A stretch of DNA of 53,064 nt, from positions 1 to 53,064 of IMG/VR virus record IMGVR_UViG_3300025009_000137; one strand, 5' to 3'. Source of the DNA: a virus. This document shows, one piece after another, positions 40,054-48,682 of the stretch. Positions within the stretch are counted from its first letter, which is position 1. Each line of letters opens with the position of its first letter. The notes under the pieces are model-generated. The model did no database searches and was not told the origin of the DNA. It saw nothing but the letters and a program-made list of their open reading frames with translations. A program made the position numbers and the translations under genes.

Positions 40054-40653
40054 TTAATTATTAAAATATTTTTTATTTTTTAACGATATTGCAAGAACAT
40101 TATTTCCTGCATTTATTGCATCTGCAATTTGCTTATCAATATCTGGATTGTGATTACCGCCACCAGGAGGATTTGTTGATCCACCTATAGGACTTGCTTC
40201 TCCAAATAAATAAGCATCGCTTGTTTGCAATGCTTTTAATTGATCGTCTAACCCTATTAAATTGTCACCATCAATAATAATTTTACTTTCATCCAGCAAT
40301 GCTTTGATGGCTTTGGTGTTTTTACCTTTTGCTTTTAACAATTCACTTTCAAGTTTAAAGTCAAAAGTCTGTTTCTTTAACTTTTCCTCATATTGCTTTG
40401 TTGCTTCTTCATTTTTCAATTTCAACTCTTCAAACTGTTTAGTTAATTCTTCATTCCCTGTTGCTTTAACTTTTAATGTTTCTAATTGCTTATCTCGTTC
40501 TTCAATCTGTTTCTTATATTCCTTTTTTGATTCGTTTGCTTCATTGAATTTTTCGATAGGAATATAATTTCCATCGTTTACAATTAGTTTTTTATCACCA
40601 ATTTTTTCTGATACTTGCTTAAATAATTCTTCACCTAATAATTCTTTTAACAT
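40054..40653 (-). CDS. Scaffold protein, Phage_GP20 type (unit B)
   Basis: 199 residues, ATG after GGAGGG. Coiled coil and LLDESKIIIDGDNLIGLDDQ block as in unit A. After the NPPGGGN linker the tail is different: PDIDKQIADAINAGNNVLAI, ending in YFNN. The switch coincides with the switch of coat family. Confidence 0.85.
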   Translation of the reverse strand: MLKELLGEELFKQVSEKIGDKKLIVNDGNYIPIEKFNEANESKKEYKKQIEERDKQLETLKVKATGNEELTKQFEELKLKNEEATKQYEEKLKKQTFDFKLESELLKAKGKNTKAIKALLDESKIIIDGDNLIGLDDQLKALQTSDAYLFGEASPIGGSTNPPGGGNHNPDIDKQIADAINAGNNVLAISLKNKKYFNN

Positions 40654-40762
40654 TATTTTTAAACCCTCCTATAATTTTCCTACTAACCTTTTTAAAGTGG
40701 TCGGCTCCACCTGTGGTCTTTTGTTATAACCTACAAAATACTAAAAAAGGCAATTATAAATA

Positions 40763-41569
40763 TTAATTATCCAATTCTGGTAAATAAGCTCCATAGGCAT
40801 GTTTACAATTTGGATGGAATAAACCTTTAGATTTTGCATATTCTAGTGTTTTATATCCTGAAGTTTTACCAGTAAGGGATAATATTTCACCCTCCCAAGG
40901 TTTACATAACTCACATGGATTAGAATGTTTAGATATTTTTATTAAATCATATTTATTTTCAACAAATCTATTTGCTGTAGCATTAAGATGTGTCTCCATA
41001 GTACCTGTTTTTATTACCATTTTTGTATAAGATTTCATGTTCCACTGTCTACCTGCTGAATCTTGAAAACCTGTTATTCCATTCTTTAGTAGATCATTTA
41101 AATAATTTCTTGAACCTTGTTGCCATGATTTATTACCTATTGAAACTTGCTTTATATGTTCTAAAGCTAAATTTCTATATATATCTTCTACCCTTCTGCC
41201 AACAGTAAAGAATTGTTGCTCTAAACGATTATATATAGAATCTGAAATAATTTGAACTGCTATTTGGTGAATCTCTCCCATATCAACAAGTTTTCCACCA
41301 GCTTTTTTAATTTGCTTATCAGCGAATTGAACACCAGAAAAATAAATTTTAGGCATTACTTCAGCTAACCATTTTTTTGTTTCACCTCTTAAATCATTAA
41401 GGATATTCAAAGAATCTGATTTTGCCTTGTTAATACCTTTCAAAAATATATTTGTTGATATTGCAATGGTAAATGCTTTTATGATAAAATCTTCAACTGT
41501 ATCAAAAAGACTTGTTAATCTATCTCCTTCATCCTCTGATTCTCTGATTAATTCTTCATCTATTGCCAT
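40763..41569 (-). CDS. Minor head protein, Phage_min_cap2 (unit B)
   Basis: 268 residues, same length as the unit A copy and nearly identical, including SNPCELCKPWEGEI and FHPNCKHAYG. ATG overlaps the portal stop. Confidence 0.85.
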   Translation of the reverse strand: MAIDEELIRESEDEGDRLTSLFDTVEDFIIKAFTIAISTNIFLKGINKAKSDSLNILNDLRGETKKWLAEVMPKIYFSGVQFADKQIKKAGGKLVDMGEIHQIAVQIISDSIYNRLEQQFFTVGRRVEDIYRNLALEHIKQVSIGNKSWQQGSRNYLNDLLKNGITGFQDSAGRQWNMKSYTKMVIKTGTMETHLNATANRFVENKYDLIKISKHSNPCELCKPWEGEILSLTGKTSGYKTLEYAKSKGLFHPNCKHAYGAYLPELDN

Positions 41570-42963
41570 TATACAACACTTCCAGAATTAGGTAATGTTA
41601 TTTTAGGAGGTTCTACAGATGAAGCTTGTTTTTCTGCATTTATTTTATCTACCTCACTATCTAATTGTTGCCCTTCTAATCCGTCTAAACGTCTAATAGA
41701 TGATTCTAAGGAAGATAATCCTGCACCATATCTTTGCGTTTCAATTGTAGTTTTCTCTCCATCATCTTCAGGTAATCCGTCCCTCCAAGAAATGAAAATA
41801 TTACTTAACTTTATTGCTCCTGGTTTTGATTGTGCCACTTCTAATGCAGAAGCTAATTTTAATACTTTTTTAATTTGGGGATCAAAAGATAAACGAATTC
41901 TGTTAACTTTTGCCAAGGGTGCTAATAATAGACGCTTTAAAGCACTACCACTCTCGGCTAAACCTTGTTTCAAATTTCCATAAGCTGCTGCACTTGTCTC
42001 ACTAAGAAAATATAACTGCTCAATTAAATAGTCTATTTGCTTAAATCCTGCATCAAGATGTCCTTCCCAAACTATGTACTGTGGTATAATATCATCTTTA
42101 CTTTCTACAGGAAAATATTTATTACTACCTCTAAAACTATATTGTCCAGTTGTTGGATCTATTTCTAAAGCACTACTTGGCCCACACATATTAGGGTCAC
42201 TGTGTTTATCTAAAATTCTAGAAATTTGGGAAAATCTTATCTCAATCTCCTGTATAATACTATCAATATCTGTATAATCATCATTTCCAGTTACATCTTC
42301 AGAAGTTATTAAATTAGACACACGAACAATTAGAAAATCATTTATACCTGTTTCTTGTGTAGTAGATTCCACTAATTCAGATATTTTATCTTTTTGCAAG
42401 ATATAAGTATTAGTTTGAATCTTACCTTTATAATGAATCTCTGCTCTAAGATAATCAGTTTTATTTACTTTATATGTCCATGCTAAAACATGATTTTTAA
42501 TATCACTAACATTAAAAGGATTTACAACTGGAAACCATACAGCAGGACTATTAACTTCAATGATTGCTCTATTATCATCATATCTAATTTTAAATAATCC
42601 ATCTGCAAATCTTGAAGTATCTAAGGCAACCTTGTATGCTTCCATGATAAAGTTATTATCTTCAATTATTCTATCTAAATTAATTTGTTCAGGTGTGCCT
42701 ACATCACCTGCTATGATCCTAGGAGGTTCACCTAATAATAAATCAGCGAATAATTTAGATAACCTTTTGTGCCAATTAATTATTATTTCCATTGTTGCCT
42801 GTTGATCATCTCTAAGAAGTCTAACCCAATCAGTATATACTTGATCATGCTTACCTTTGAAAAGTAAACGATTAGTATTATACATTTTTAATCTTTCTCT
42901 AGTATCAATATCATCAGGTGGCCAAGATTGACCAATTTGCAAAAAGTTTAAGTCAGTAAGTAT
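41569..42963 (-). CDS. Portal protein, SPP1 gp6-like (unit B)
   Basis: Starts ILTDLNFLQIGQSWPPDDID if the ATA at 42961-42963 is used, as inferred for unit A; a GTG at 42973-42975 (GTGAAAAAT upstream of ATA) is an alternative here because the unit A TAG is absent. Body matches unit A, with TTGQYSFRGSNKYFPVESKDD differing most. Dodecameric DNA channel. Confidence 0.85.
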   Translation of the reverse strand: MLTDLNFLQIGQSWPPDDIDTRERLKMYNTNRLLFKGKHDQVYTDWVRLLRDDQQATMEIIINWHKRLSKLFADLLLGEPPRIIAGDVGTPEQINLDRIIEDNNFIMEAYKVALDTSRFADGLFKIRYDDNRAIIEVNSPAVWFPVVNPFNVSDIKNHVLAWTYKVNKTDYLRAEIHYKGKIQTNTYILQKDKISELVESTTQETGINDFLIVRVSNLITSEDVTGNDDYTDIDSIIQEIEIRFSQISRILDKHSDPNMCGPSSALEIDPTTGQYSFRGSNKYFPVESKDDIIPQYIVWEGHLDAGFKQIDYLIEQLYFLSETSAAAYGNLKQGLAESGSALKRLLLAPLAKVNRIRLSFDPQIKKVLKLASALEVAQSKPGAIKLSNIFISWRDGLPEDDGEKTTIETQRYGAGLSSLESSIRRLDGLEGQQLDSEVDKINAEKQASSVEPPKITLPNSGSVV

Positions 42964-42994
42964 ATTTTTCACCACACTTTCTTTATTAAATTAA

Positions 42995-43047
42995 GTATAC
43001 TTTTATGCCTTGATTTTATTGATGTTTACGTGTGTATACTTGTTTAC
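42995..43047. repeat. GTWTAC-repeat element, copy 3
   Basis: GTATAC 42995, GTTTAC 43024, GTATAC 43034, GTTTAC 43042: spacing 29-10-8 as in copies 1 and 2, abutting the large-terminase stop. Spacer core CTTGATTTTATTGAT. Confidence 0.7.
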
Positions 43048-44190
43048 TTACCAGCCTACTGGTTTTTTAACTAAACTTAAATGTCTTCTTTTGTTTAAAT
43101 CTTCAACTGCATAACGCAAAGCATCAATACCATGATTATATTTATCTACAGGAGTATTAATATAAATTCCATTACTATCTTTTTTCCATGTATAATTTTG
43201 GAATTCTTCAATAATATGTATACATGATGGATGAACTACTATTTTAAATTGCTGAAGAAATTGAATACCTGTAAGAATAGAACCAGAGCCTTTTTTCGCT
43301 GGTACAATTCTATTAATACCATACCTTTTTATTTCTTCTATACTTTTTTGTTCTGCTGAATCTGCTATTATTTTTTCTTTTGAATATCCTAGATTTATTA
43401 TTTTTTTTGCTATCTCATTATTCAGCATACCTTTTTCTTGAAATTCATTGAAGATATAAAGTAATCTGTTAGTATCATCAGCTAATGCACAAATAAAAGC
43501 TGTCGGATCATTGATATAACCAAAATCAAGACCAAAGACAGCTTTAAGAATTTTATTTTCTTTTAGTAGTTGTATATAATCGAAATCTTCTATATTCCAA
43601 TTATTAAATATAGTTTTATCAAGTGTGGCAAATTCACCTAAAGCATATATTTTGTAATAGGTGAAATTTGTTTCTTTCATATCTTCTAATGTTTTAATAT
43701 AATCTTGAGAAAGAAATTTATTATGTTTATATGTAGTATGAAGTAGTATTGTTGTCTGAGGGTCTGTTTCTCTATCATGCCAATGATTGTATACCCAATT
43801 AGATTTTGATACTGGATTGTACATTAAATGAATTTGATTATATGGATTTCTTGAGCGTAAACGTAAATTTAATTGTGAGAAATCTTCTAAAGTTAATTCA
43901 GTTGCTTCTTCAATAATAATATCATCAATATTTGCAATTGATTTTATTTTTTCTGAATCATCTAAACCCCGAAAAATAAACTCAGAGCCATTTTGAAATT
44001 TAATTGTTAAGTAGCTGTCACGGAATTCAACTTGATTATAAAGTCCCCAGTCTGATATAACTGATTTAAATAATGCATAGATTGAATCTCTGATTGTGTT
44101 GGCAATTTTTCTGATAACTAAACATTTACGATTTGGAAATTTTAGATATTTAAAAATTAATTTTTGTACTACAAAATGGGATTTGCTCAA
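43048..44190 (-). CDS. Large terminase, C-terminal ORF (unit B); split at P-loop
   Basis: 380 residues from TTG at 44188-44190, same length as unit A, with Walker B IDDIIIEEA and nuclease LDFGYINDPTAF. Substitutions relative to unit A are mostly conservative, so the protein is under selection. The P-loop split by TGAGC is identical to unit A. Confidence 0.85.
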   Translation of the reverse strand: MSKSHFVVQKLIFKYLKFPNRKCLVIRKIANTIRDSIYALFKSVISDWGLYNQVEFRDSYLTIKFQNGSEFIFRGLDDSEKIKSIANIDDIIIEEATELTLEDFSQLNLRLRSRNPYNQIHLMYNPVSKSNWVYNHWHDRETDPQTTILLHTTYKHNKFLSQDYIKTLEDMKETNFTYYKIYALGEFATLDKTIFNNWNIEDFDYIQLLKENKILKAVFGLDFGYINDPTAFICALADDTNRLLYIFNEFQEKGMLNNEIAKKIINLGYSKEKIIADSAEQKSIEEIKRYGINRIVPAKKGSGSILTGIQFLQQFKIVVHPSCIHIIEEFQNYTWKKDSNGIYINTPVDKYNHGIDALRYAVEDLNKRRHLSLVKKPVGW

Positions 44191-44309
44191 CCAGAGCCAG
44201 CACCACCATAGAATATATTGAATCGAGTGTTATATTGTTGAAGATGTGGATAGTATACTTCGTTGAAAACACGTTTAGTTATTTTTATTTTTTGTTGTGA
44301 TTGACTCAT
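44187..44309 (-). CDS. Large terminase, N-terminal ORF ending in GGAGSG (unit B)
   Basis: 40 residues, ATG preceded by GGAGGTGATGCC. Same end as unit A (RFNIFYGGAGSG, then TGA). Two codons shorter near the N-terminus than unit A, so the copies have evolved separately while keeping the interruption. Confidence 0.8.
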   Translation of the reverse strand: MSQSQQKIKITKRVFNEVYYPHLQQYNTRFNIFYGGAGSG

Positions 44310-44359
44310 GGCATCACCTCCATTTTTTAATCCTGGTGTTTTGAGTGAAAAAATTAAAA

Positions 44360-44813
44360 TTTGGTATATCGGGCAAAATTTTTTTCAAAATTGGAGGGGG
44401 GTGGGTCTAAAATTTTTCTTCAAAATATTTTTAATTTTGAAGAAAAATTTTTTTTTATTTCCCTCAACTTAACATAAAAGAAATTATTCATACTAATATT
44501 ACTTCTTACTCTATCAATACAAATACTATAATAATTATGCTAGAATAATATAAATACTTTATAAACATACCTATTTATTGTCTATTGTTCCGAATAATCC
44601 AGCATAATTATTATCAAAACTTTGTACCCATGATTATATCTATGTTTTTTGAATGTTCAATAATAAATCTAGTTAACATAACAATTATTCTCGGATCATA
44701 AATAGATACACTGTGTACATAGGTGTAAGTTACATTTCGCTGATAACTATTACTAATACTTAAACGGGTAAGTTTATAGTATCACAACCCTACCCTTGTG
44801 AACGTGTATTGTA
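44360..44813 (-). ncRNA. Conserved non-coding block between small and large terminase (unit B)
   Basis: Shares with 7706-8129 the TCACAA-GGGTAGGG-TTGTGA hairpin right after the small terminase stop, the ATAATCATGGGTACAA block, and the long inverted pair TAATTATGCTGGA / TCTAGCATAATTA. Intervening parts differ. No ORF. Confidence 0.45.
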
Positions 44814-45287
44814 TTATTTAATCTCTTCATCATCAATAATATCAACGATAATCTCTTTATTTGTCTGTACTATCTCTTGCTTGTCAACCCAATTATAGTT
44901 ATTCTTTAAAGCAAAGATACCACCTGTGGCCTTAGACCTATTATATAGACGTTCTTCATAGTGCATCTCAATATATCTCTTAGCTTCTTTTATCGTGTTC
45001 ATTAATTTCCTCTTTGTTTCATCATCAACACTTTTCAACCAATCAATCTCATCACACTTCTCATAGTTAATCAATGTAGTCCTACTACACTTCAACCACC
45101 ACGCCAATCCAGTTATAGTTATCTCCATTTCATTTTCTTTGGCCCATTCAAAATATTCTTTAATATATTTATTTAACTCTTCAGAATTTTTAAATTTTAA
45201 TGGATAACCTTTTGGTTTATATACAGATGATTTCTTACTTTTAATAGTGTTACTCTTGCTTATATCATTCAAATCTTTATCTTCCAC
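44814..45287 (-). CDS. Terminase small subunit (unit B)
   Basis: 157 residues from GTG 8 nt after GGAGG. HTH ITITGLAWWLKCSRTTLINY and the YEERLYNRSKATGGIFALKN block as in unit A, but with a longer Ser/Lys-rich N-terminus (NTIKSKKSSVYKPKG). The HTH half is more diverged than the C-terminal half, suggesting a changed recognition site. Confidence 0.85.
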   Translation of the reverse strand: MEDKDLNDISKSNTIKSKKSSVYKPKGYPLKFKNSEELNKYIKEYFEWAKENEMEITITGLAWWLKCSRTTLINYEKCDEIDWLKSVDDETKRKLMNTIKEAKRYIEMHYEERLYNRSKATGGIFALKNNYNWVDKQEIVQTNKEIIVDIIDDEEIK

Positions 45288-45310
45288 ACTAATCACCTCC
45301 AAAAATAAAG

Positions 45311-45332
45311 AAGGACTGATTGCTCAGTCCTT
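45311..45332 (-). terminator. Terminator upstream of small terminase B
   Basis: AAGGACTGA / TCAGTCCTT then CTTTATTTTT on the minus strand; same place as 8574-8591. Confidence 0.7.
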
Positions 45333-45348
45333 CCTAAATTAATAATAA

Positions 45349-45585
45349 TTATTTCAATTTTAGCACATATTTAGTATTTTCATCATCTTTATCTGGAAAA
45401 TTAATTTCAATTTCCGTTATTCGTTTTTTCCCATCATCTGTTGTGATTATGTCACCTATGCTAAATTCTCCATTCCATTCAGGTGACATATCTATTAAAT
45501 CTTTACCCTTACAATTAACAACTAAATTACCATCAATTATTACAATATCATCATTTGGTTTCAAATAATACTTAAACACTGACAT
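45349..45585 (-). CDS. Hypothetical early protein (unit B only)
   Basis: 78 residues, ATG after GAGGAGG. Beta-rich (DDIVIIDGNLVVNCKG, GEFSIGDIITTDDGKKRITEI), may be a small beta barrel. Replaces the unrelated gene 8590-8838 of unit A. Confidence 0.6.
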   Translation of the reverse strand: MSVFKYYLKPNDDIVIIDGNLVVNCKGKDLIDMSPEWNGEFSIGDIITTDDGKKRITEIEINFPDKDDENTKYVLKLK

Positions 45586-45647
45586 AATTACACCTCCTCT
45601 CTGTTTATATACTTCAACAAAAAGAAGGTTTATCCTTTACAAATATT

Positions 45648-45839
45648 TCAACAAATATCGACATTGTAAGTAATTAATTTAATTAATATTTTATTAACTA
45701 TCTTGTCAGTAACACTGACCAACATAAACTTTAACTCATTTGACAGTTGAATTTGTTCTGCTATATCTTTTTGTTGTTTTTTCAGTGCGAAATTATTTCG
45801 TTCTGATTTTAGTATATCTATTACCTCCATGACCACCAT
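45648..45839 (-). CDS. Hypothetical early protein; intact version of unit A pseudogene
   Basis: Up to 63 residues, helical and basic (ERNNFALKKQQKDIAEQIQL). The ATG at 45839 has no clear ribosome site; a GGAGG inside the frame is followed after 8 nt by ATA at 45822, another possible AUA start. Function unknown. Confidence 0.5.
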   Translation of the reverse strand: MVVMEVIDILKSERNNFALKKQQKDIAEQIQLSNELKFMLVSVTDKIVNKILIKLITYNVDIC

Positions 45840-45872
45840 TTTAAGGCAAGGAAATTTTAAGCAGTCCTCTAA

Positions 45873-46055
45873 TCACCTCATATACTTATTACAAGTATGA
45901 CACCCTTCACACCAATCTTCACTATTCTCAATATCATTCATCACTTCTTTAATCAAATCCTGAATATCACCAACGAAAATATCTTTATCAAGTAAAAAAT
46001 TAACCTGAGCTTTCATCAACTCTTTATAAACCACCAATAAATCATCTAATGACAT
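45873..46055 (-). CDS. Small conserved early protein with Cys cluster (unit B)
   Basis: 60 residues from ATG after AGGAGAG (the frame extends to 46115 over the upstream gene end). Homologue of 9114-9284; C-terminus WCEGCHTCNKYMR has two CxxC-type pairs. Confidence 0.65.
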   Translation of the reverse strand: MSLDDLLVVYKELMKAQVNFLLDKDIFVGDIQDLIKEVMNDIENSEDWCEGCHTCNKYMR

Positions 46056-46068
46056 AATATCTCTCCTA

Positions 46069-46251
46069 TCAACTATTATCCTGAATATATTTAACATATT
46101 TTTCAACAATTTCATCTAAAGGTGTATTATCTAAATATTCATCACTATAATACATATTCTCACCATTAACCAAAGCAACATATTTCCAAGGATTTTTTAA
46201 TTCAACTGCTTCAATAAATTTTAACCATCGTTCCTTTTCATCAGAATTCAT
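46069..46251 (-). CDS. Hypothetical small acidic protein (unit B only)
   Basis: 60 residues, ATG after GGAGG. EKERWLKFIEAVELKNPWKY and DEYLDNTPLDEIVEKYVKYI; helical. No counterpart in unit A. Confidence 0.55.
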   Translation of the reverse strand: MNSDEKERWLKFIEAVELKNPWKYVALVNGENMYYSDEYLDNTPLDEIVEKYVKYIQDNS

Positions 46252-46287
46252 ATAATTCCTCCAATAACATTTAAAATAAAGTGAAAA

Positions 46288-46311
46288 GGCTGTCGCACCC
46301 TTACGACAACC
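46288..46311 (-). terminator. Terminator after DUF5659-like gene B
   Basis: GGTTGTCG / CGACAGCC followed by TTTTCAC on the minus strand. Confidence 0.65.
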
Positions 46312-46328
46312 TTAATCACACCATAAAC

Positions 46329-46568
46329 CTAACTAACCCTTTTCCTTTTCATAATCTCTTTCCTAATAAACTTAAATCCACTCAGAAACTTATGCAAATT
46401 AACATCATTCTTATATGTGCTTTTTAACTCAGAAATATTGCTATGTACTGTCATATAATACTTACCTGGTGTATCTTCATCCTCTATCAACTCATAGTCA
46501 GTAACACCATTACTTACCAAGTAAGCCATTAGATTAACTGAATAGATTCTTTTCTTAGTATCGTTCAT
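46329..46568 (-). CDS. DUF5659-like small protein (unit B)
   Basis: 79 residues, ATG after GGTGGAG; close homologue of 9373-9609 (ISELKSTYKNDVNLHKFL). Confidence 0.55.
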   Translation of the reverse strand: MNDTKKRIYSVNLMAYLVSNGVTDYELIEDEDTPGKYYMTVHSNISELKSTYKNDVNLHKFLSGFKFIRKEIMKRKRVS

Positions 46569-46579
46569 ATCTCCACCAC

Positions 46580-47206
46580 CTAACTAATTGCACAATTAAT
46601 AAATTCAAATATATCCATAACTTTATTTTTAGTTTCTTCTACTTCTACCTCATAACCAGCCGGTATGCACTCTTTAACACCAATCCATCTAATATTACCG
46701 ATTCTGCTAACTTGACTAGCCGAAACACCATATAAATCCCCAATTTCTTTATGCTTCAACTTAGTATGTAATTTCAAAAATAGGATCTCTCCAGCTTGAA
46801 TTTCCGTCAATCGAGCCATTGGATTTTTTTCACCAGAAAAAAGTTCCCTGAACTTCTGTTTATGATTTGCAGCTTGCTTACCTCGTCTAATCTTCTTAGT
46901 TAGTTTAATAATATCTCGCTCATTGAAAACAGTATCCTTATATAAATCTTTATAATGTTTCTCTAAAACATATAAGTTTTTCTTTGCACATTTTTCTAAT
47001 ATTCTTAATTCAAATCTTTTTTCTCCTACCTCATTAAACATATTTTGTAATCTCTTGTTGCTATGCTTACCTCTCCGTAAAGTAGCTAATGGATTGCTTT
47101 TTCTACTTTCAAAAGAATATCCAGCACTTCCAACATATCTGATAATTCCATCAACATACCAACCATAAACTCCACTACGACCAATTAATTTTTGCTTTTT
47201 ACTCAT
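46580..47206 (-). CDS. GIY-YIG endonuclease with HTH (unit B)
   Basis: 208 residues. SGVYGWYVDGIIRYVGSAG is the GIY-YIG core; FSGEKNPMARLTEIQAGEI and HKEIGDLYGVSASQVSRIG match the C-terminal region of the unit A copy. The nuclease half is much more diverged than the HTH half, consistent with a homing-type enzyme changing specificity. Confidence 0.8.
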   Translation of the reverse strand: MSKKQKLIGRSGVYGWYVDGIIRYVGSAGYSFESRKSNPLATLRRGKHSNKRLQNMFNEVGEKRFELRILEKCAKKNLYVLEKHYKDLYKDTVFNERDIIKLTKKIRRGKQAANHKQKFRELFSGEKNPMARLTEIQAGEILFLKLHTKLKHKEIGDLYGVSASQVSRIGNIRWIGVKECIPAGYEVEVEETKNKVMDIFEFINCAIS

Positions 47207-47337
47207 AAAAAAATCTCCTCCTATAATTAATTTTAATTTGACTTGCTATTGCATATGTGATATGCTTATTGTGGGTATTTATTGGTTACTCACAAAAAAA
47301 TATAAAAATAAAAAATGACCTTTGCGGTCACTCAAAT

Positions 47338-47793
47338 TTACCCTGCCATTAACTTTAACTTTTTCTCTTTCTTTCTCTTATTTCTTGCTTTCTGAATCTC
47401 ATCATATTCCAACCATCCTCCATCTTGCATTGAATATCCGATCCAACGATAATCAACATCTGGATACTTGTAATGGAATAGTTTCTTTTTAATTTTTGCT
47501 AAACTATCCGGCAAGCCTTTCGTATCCCAAACTATTACTGAATCATCGGCATAAGTAATAACGAAATCCGCAACATAGTTAATACCTAAAATATTTTTAC
47601 CTTTAAATTTAAACTTCTGCTGCAATTCATATTTGACTTGAAGCTGACAATCTTTAATTGTGCCATCTTTAAGTCCTACACAAATTACATCTCTGTAATA
47701 TTTCATCTCCAGTTCTGAATCAAAGGTTACATTGTTATATGTACGGTTTTGCTTGTTTTTGTCTATGTTAAATTTTGAACGATTCTTTTTTAT
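47338..47793 (-). CDS. DUF1064 nuclease-like protein, apparent AUA start (unit B)
   Basis: 151 residues. A TAG lies in frame upstream and no NTG occurs before an internal ATG at 47706 that would remove the conserved FDSELE motif. ATA at 47791-47793 is 7 nt after GGAGG, as in unit A. Conserved blocks NYVADFVITYADDSVIVWDTKG and KKKLFHYKYP. Confidence 0.75.
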   Translation of the reverse strand: MKKNRSKFNIDKNKQNRTYNNVTFDSELEMKYYRDVICVGLKDGTIKDCQLQVKYELQQKFKFKGKNILGINYVADFVITYADDSVIVWDTKGLPDSLAKIKKKLFHYKYPDVDYRWIGYSMQDGGWLEYDEIQKARNKRKKEKKLKLMAG

Positions 47794-47820
47794 ATTTTCA
47801 CCTCCTCTGCAAAATAAAAA

Positions 47821-47844
47821 AGACTACCCATTTTTGGACAGTCT
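47821..47844 (-). terminator. Terminator upstream of DUF1064 gene B
   Basis: AGACTG..CCA / TGG..AGTCT then TTTTTATTTT on the minus strand. Confidence 0.7.
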
Positions 47845-48218
47845 AAATTTTTAATTTCTATTAATTTAAAGGTTGATCACCCAAAGACTTTTAAGTTCAT
47901 CTGACAAAATGTCATGTGGATTATAAATTAAAAATTATCTTAACAAACGGCACAGCATAATACTGTACTGACAACTTCTCTGACTTCGACTGAAAAACTC
48001 AATTTAACCCCCTATTTAGCCTCTTAAATTATCAACACATAAACTTATACCTAATTCAAAATAACTCTTAAAATAGCCTTAAAATTTAACGAATTTCAAT
48101 ATAACAAAAACACCTTTAAACCCTTATAAATCAATACTTTATAGGCATTTTTATAAATTATTGATATTTGCATTAAATCTAGCATGTTAACCCTATTTTT
48201 ATATCTTCTAAACTTTCA
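47845..48218 (-). other. Non-coding leader (unit B)
   Basis: No gene. Weak hairpins (GACA-AAA-TGTC at about 47901) and the AAACCCTTATAAATCAATA motif at 48118. Lacks the GC-rich structured block found at 10960-11310 in unit A. Confidence 0.4.
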
Positions 48219-48365
48219 TCATTGTATTTTTTTTGCTTCTTGGATCTCTCTGATAATATCATCGTTCATTTCTATCAATTTTTTAAAGCTGTCCATCATG
48301 TGCTGGTGATTAACTTCGATCAATAATTTGAATTCTTGTATCATCTTTAAATCTTCATTATACAT
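48219..48365 (-). CDS. 48-residue helical protein (unit B)
   Basis: ATG after AGGAGG, directly behind promoter 48392-48420. MYNEDLKMIQEFKLLIEVN... entirely helical. Matches the N-terminal part of 11490-11738 in type and position. Confidence 0.55.
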   Translation of the reverse strand: MYNEDLKMIQEFKLLIEVNHQHMMDSFKKLIEMNDDIIREIQEAKKIQ

Positions 48366-48391
48366 ATCATCCTCCTAAAATAAAATTAAAA

Positions 48392-48420
48392 ATTTTATAC
48401 TAATTTTATAATATTGTCAA
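48392..48420 (-). promoter_or_regulatory. Sigma70-type promoter downstream of RNA polymerase B
   Basis: TTGACA (48415-48420) -17- TAAAAT (48392-48397) on the minus strand; same design as 14014-14042. Confidence 0.7.
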
Positions 48421-48437
48421 GCGTAAAAAAAATTTTT

Positions 48438-48472
48438 CTGCCTTTATTCGTTAATCAGATAAATAAAGGCAG
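48438..48472. terminator. Covarying hairpin downstream of RNA polymerase B
   Basis: CTGCCTTTAT / ATAAAGGCAG, followed on the minus strand by AAAAATTTTTTTT. On the plus strand AAGGAGAAT and a 5-codon ORF MENIF follow. 48473-48682 holds no gene; it has GTATACCGTATAC (48577-48589) inside a GAGTATA / TATACTC stem. Confidence 0.6.
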
Positions 48473-48682
48473 AAGGAGAATTATTTATTATGGAAAATAT
48501 TTTCTAGCTAGTTTGCATATTTGTTTATCGCATTGCAATACAGCGACCCAACCTACTTTATTTTCGCATTGTGTGAGTATACCGTATACTTTATATACTC
48601 ATATATCCCATTATGGTGATAACCTATAAATTATTGTTATTCTTTGGTTTATCGTCATTTTATTTTTTTCTCATTTTAGGGA

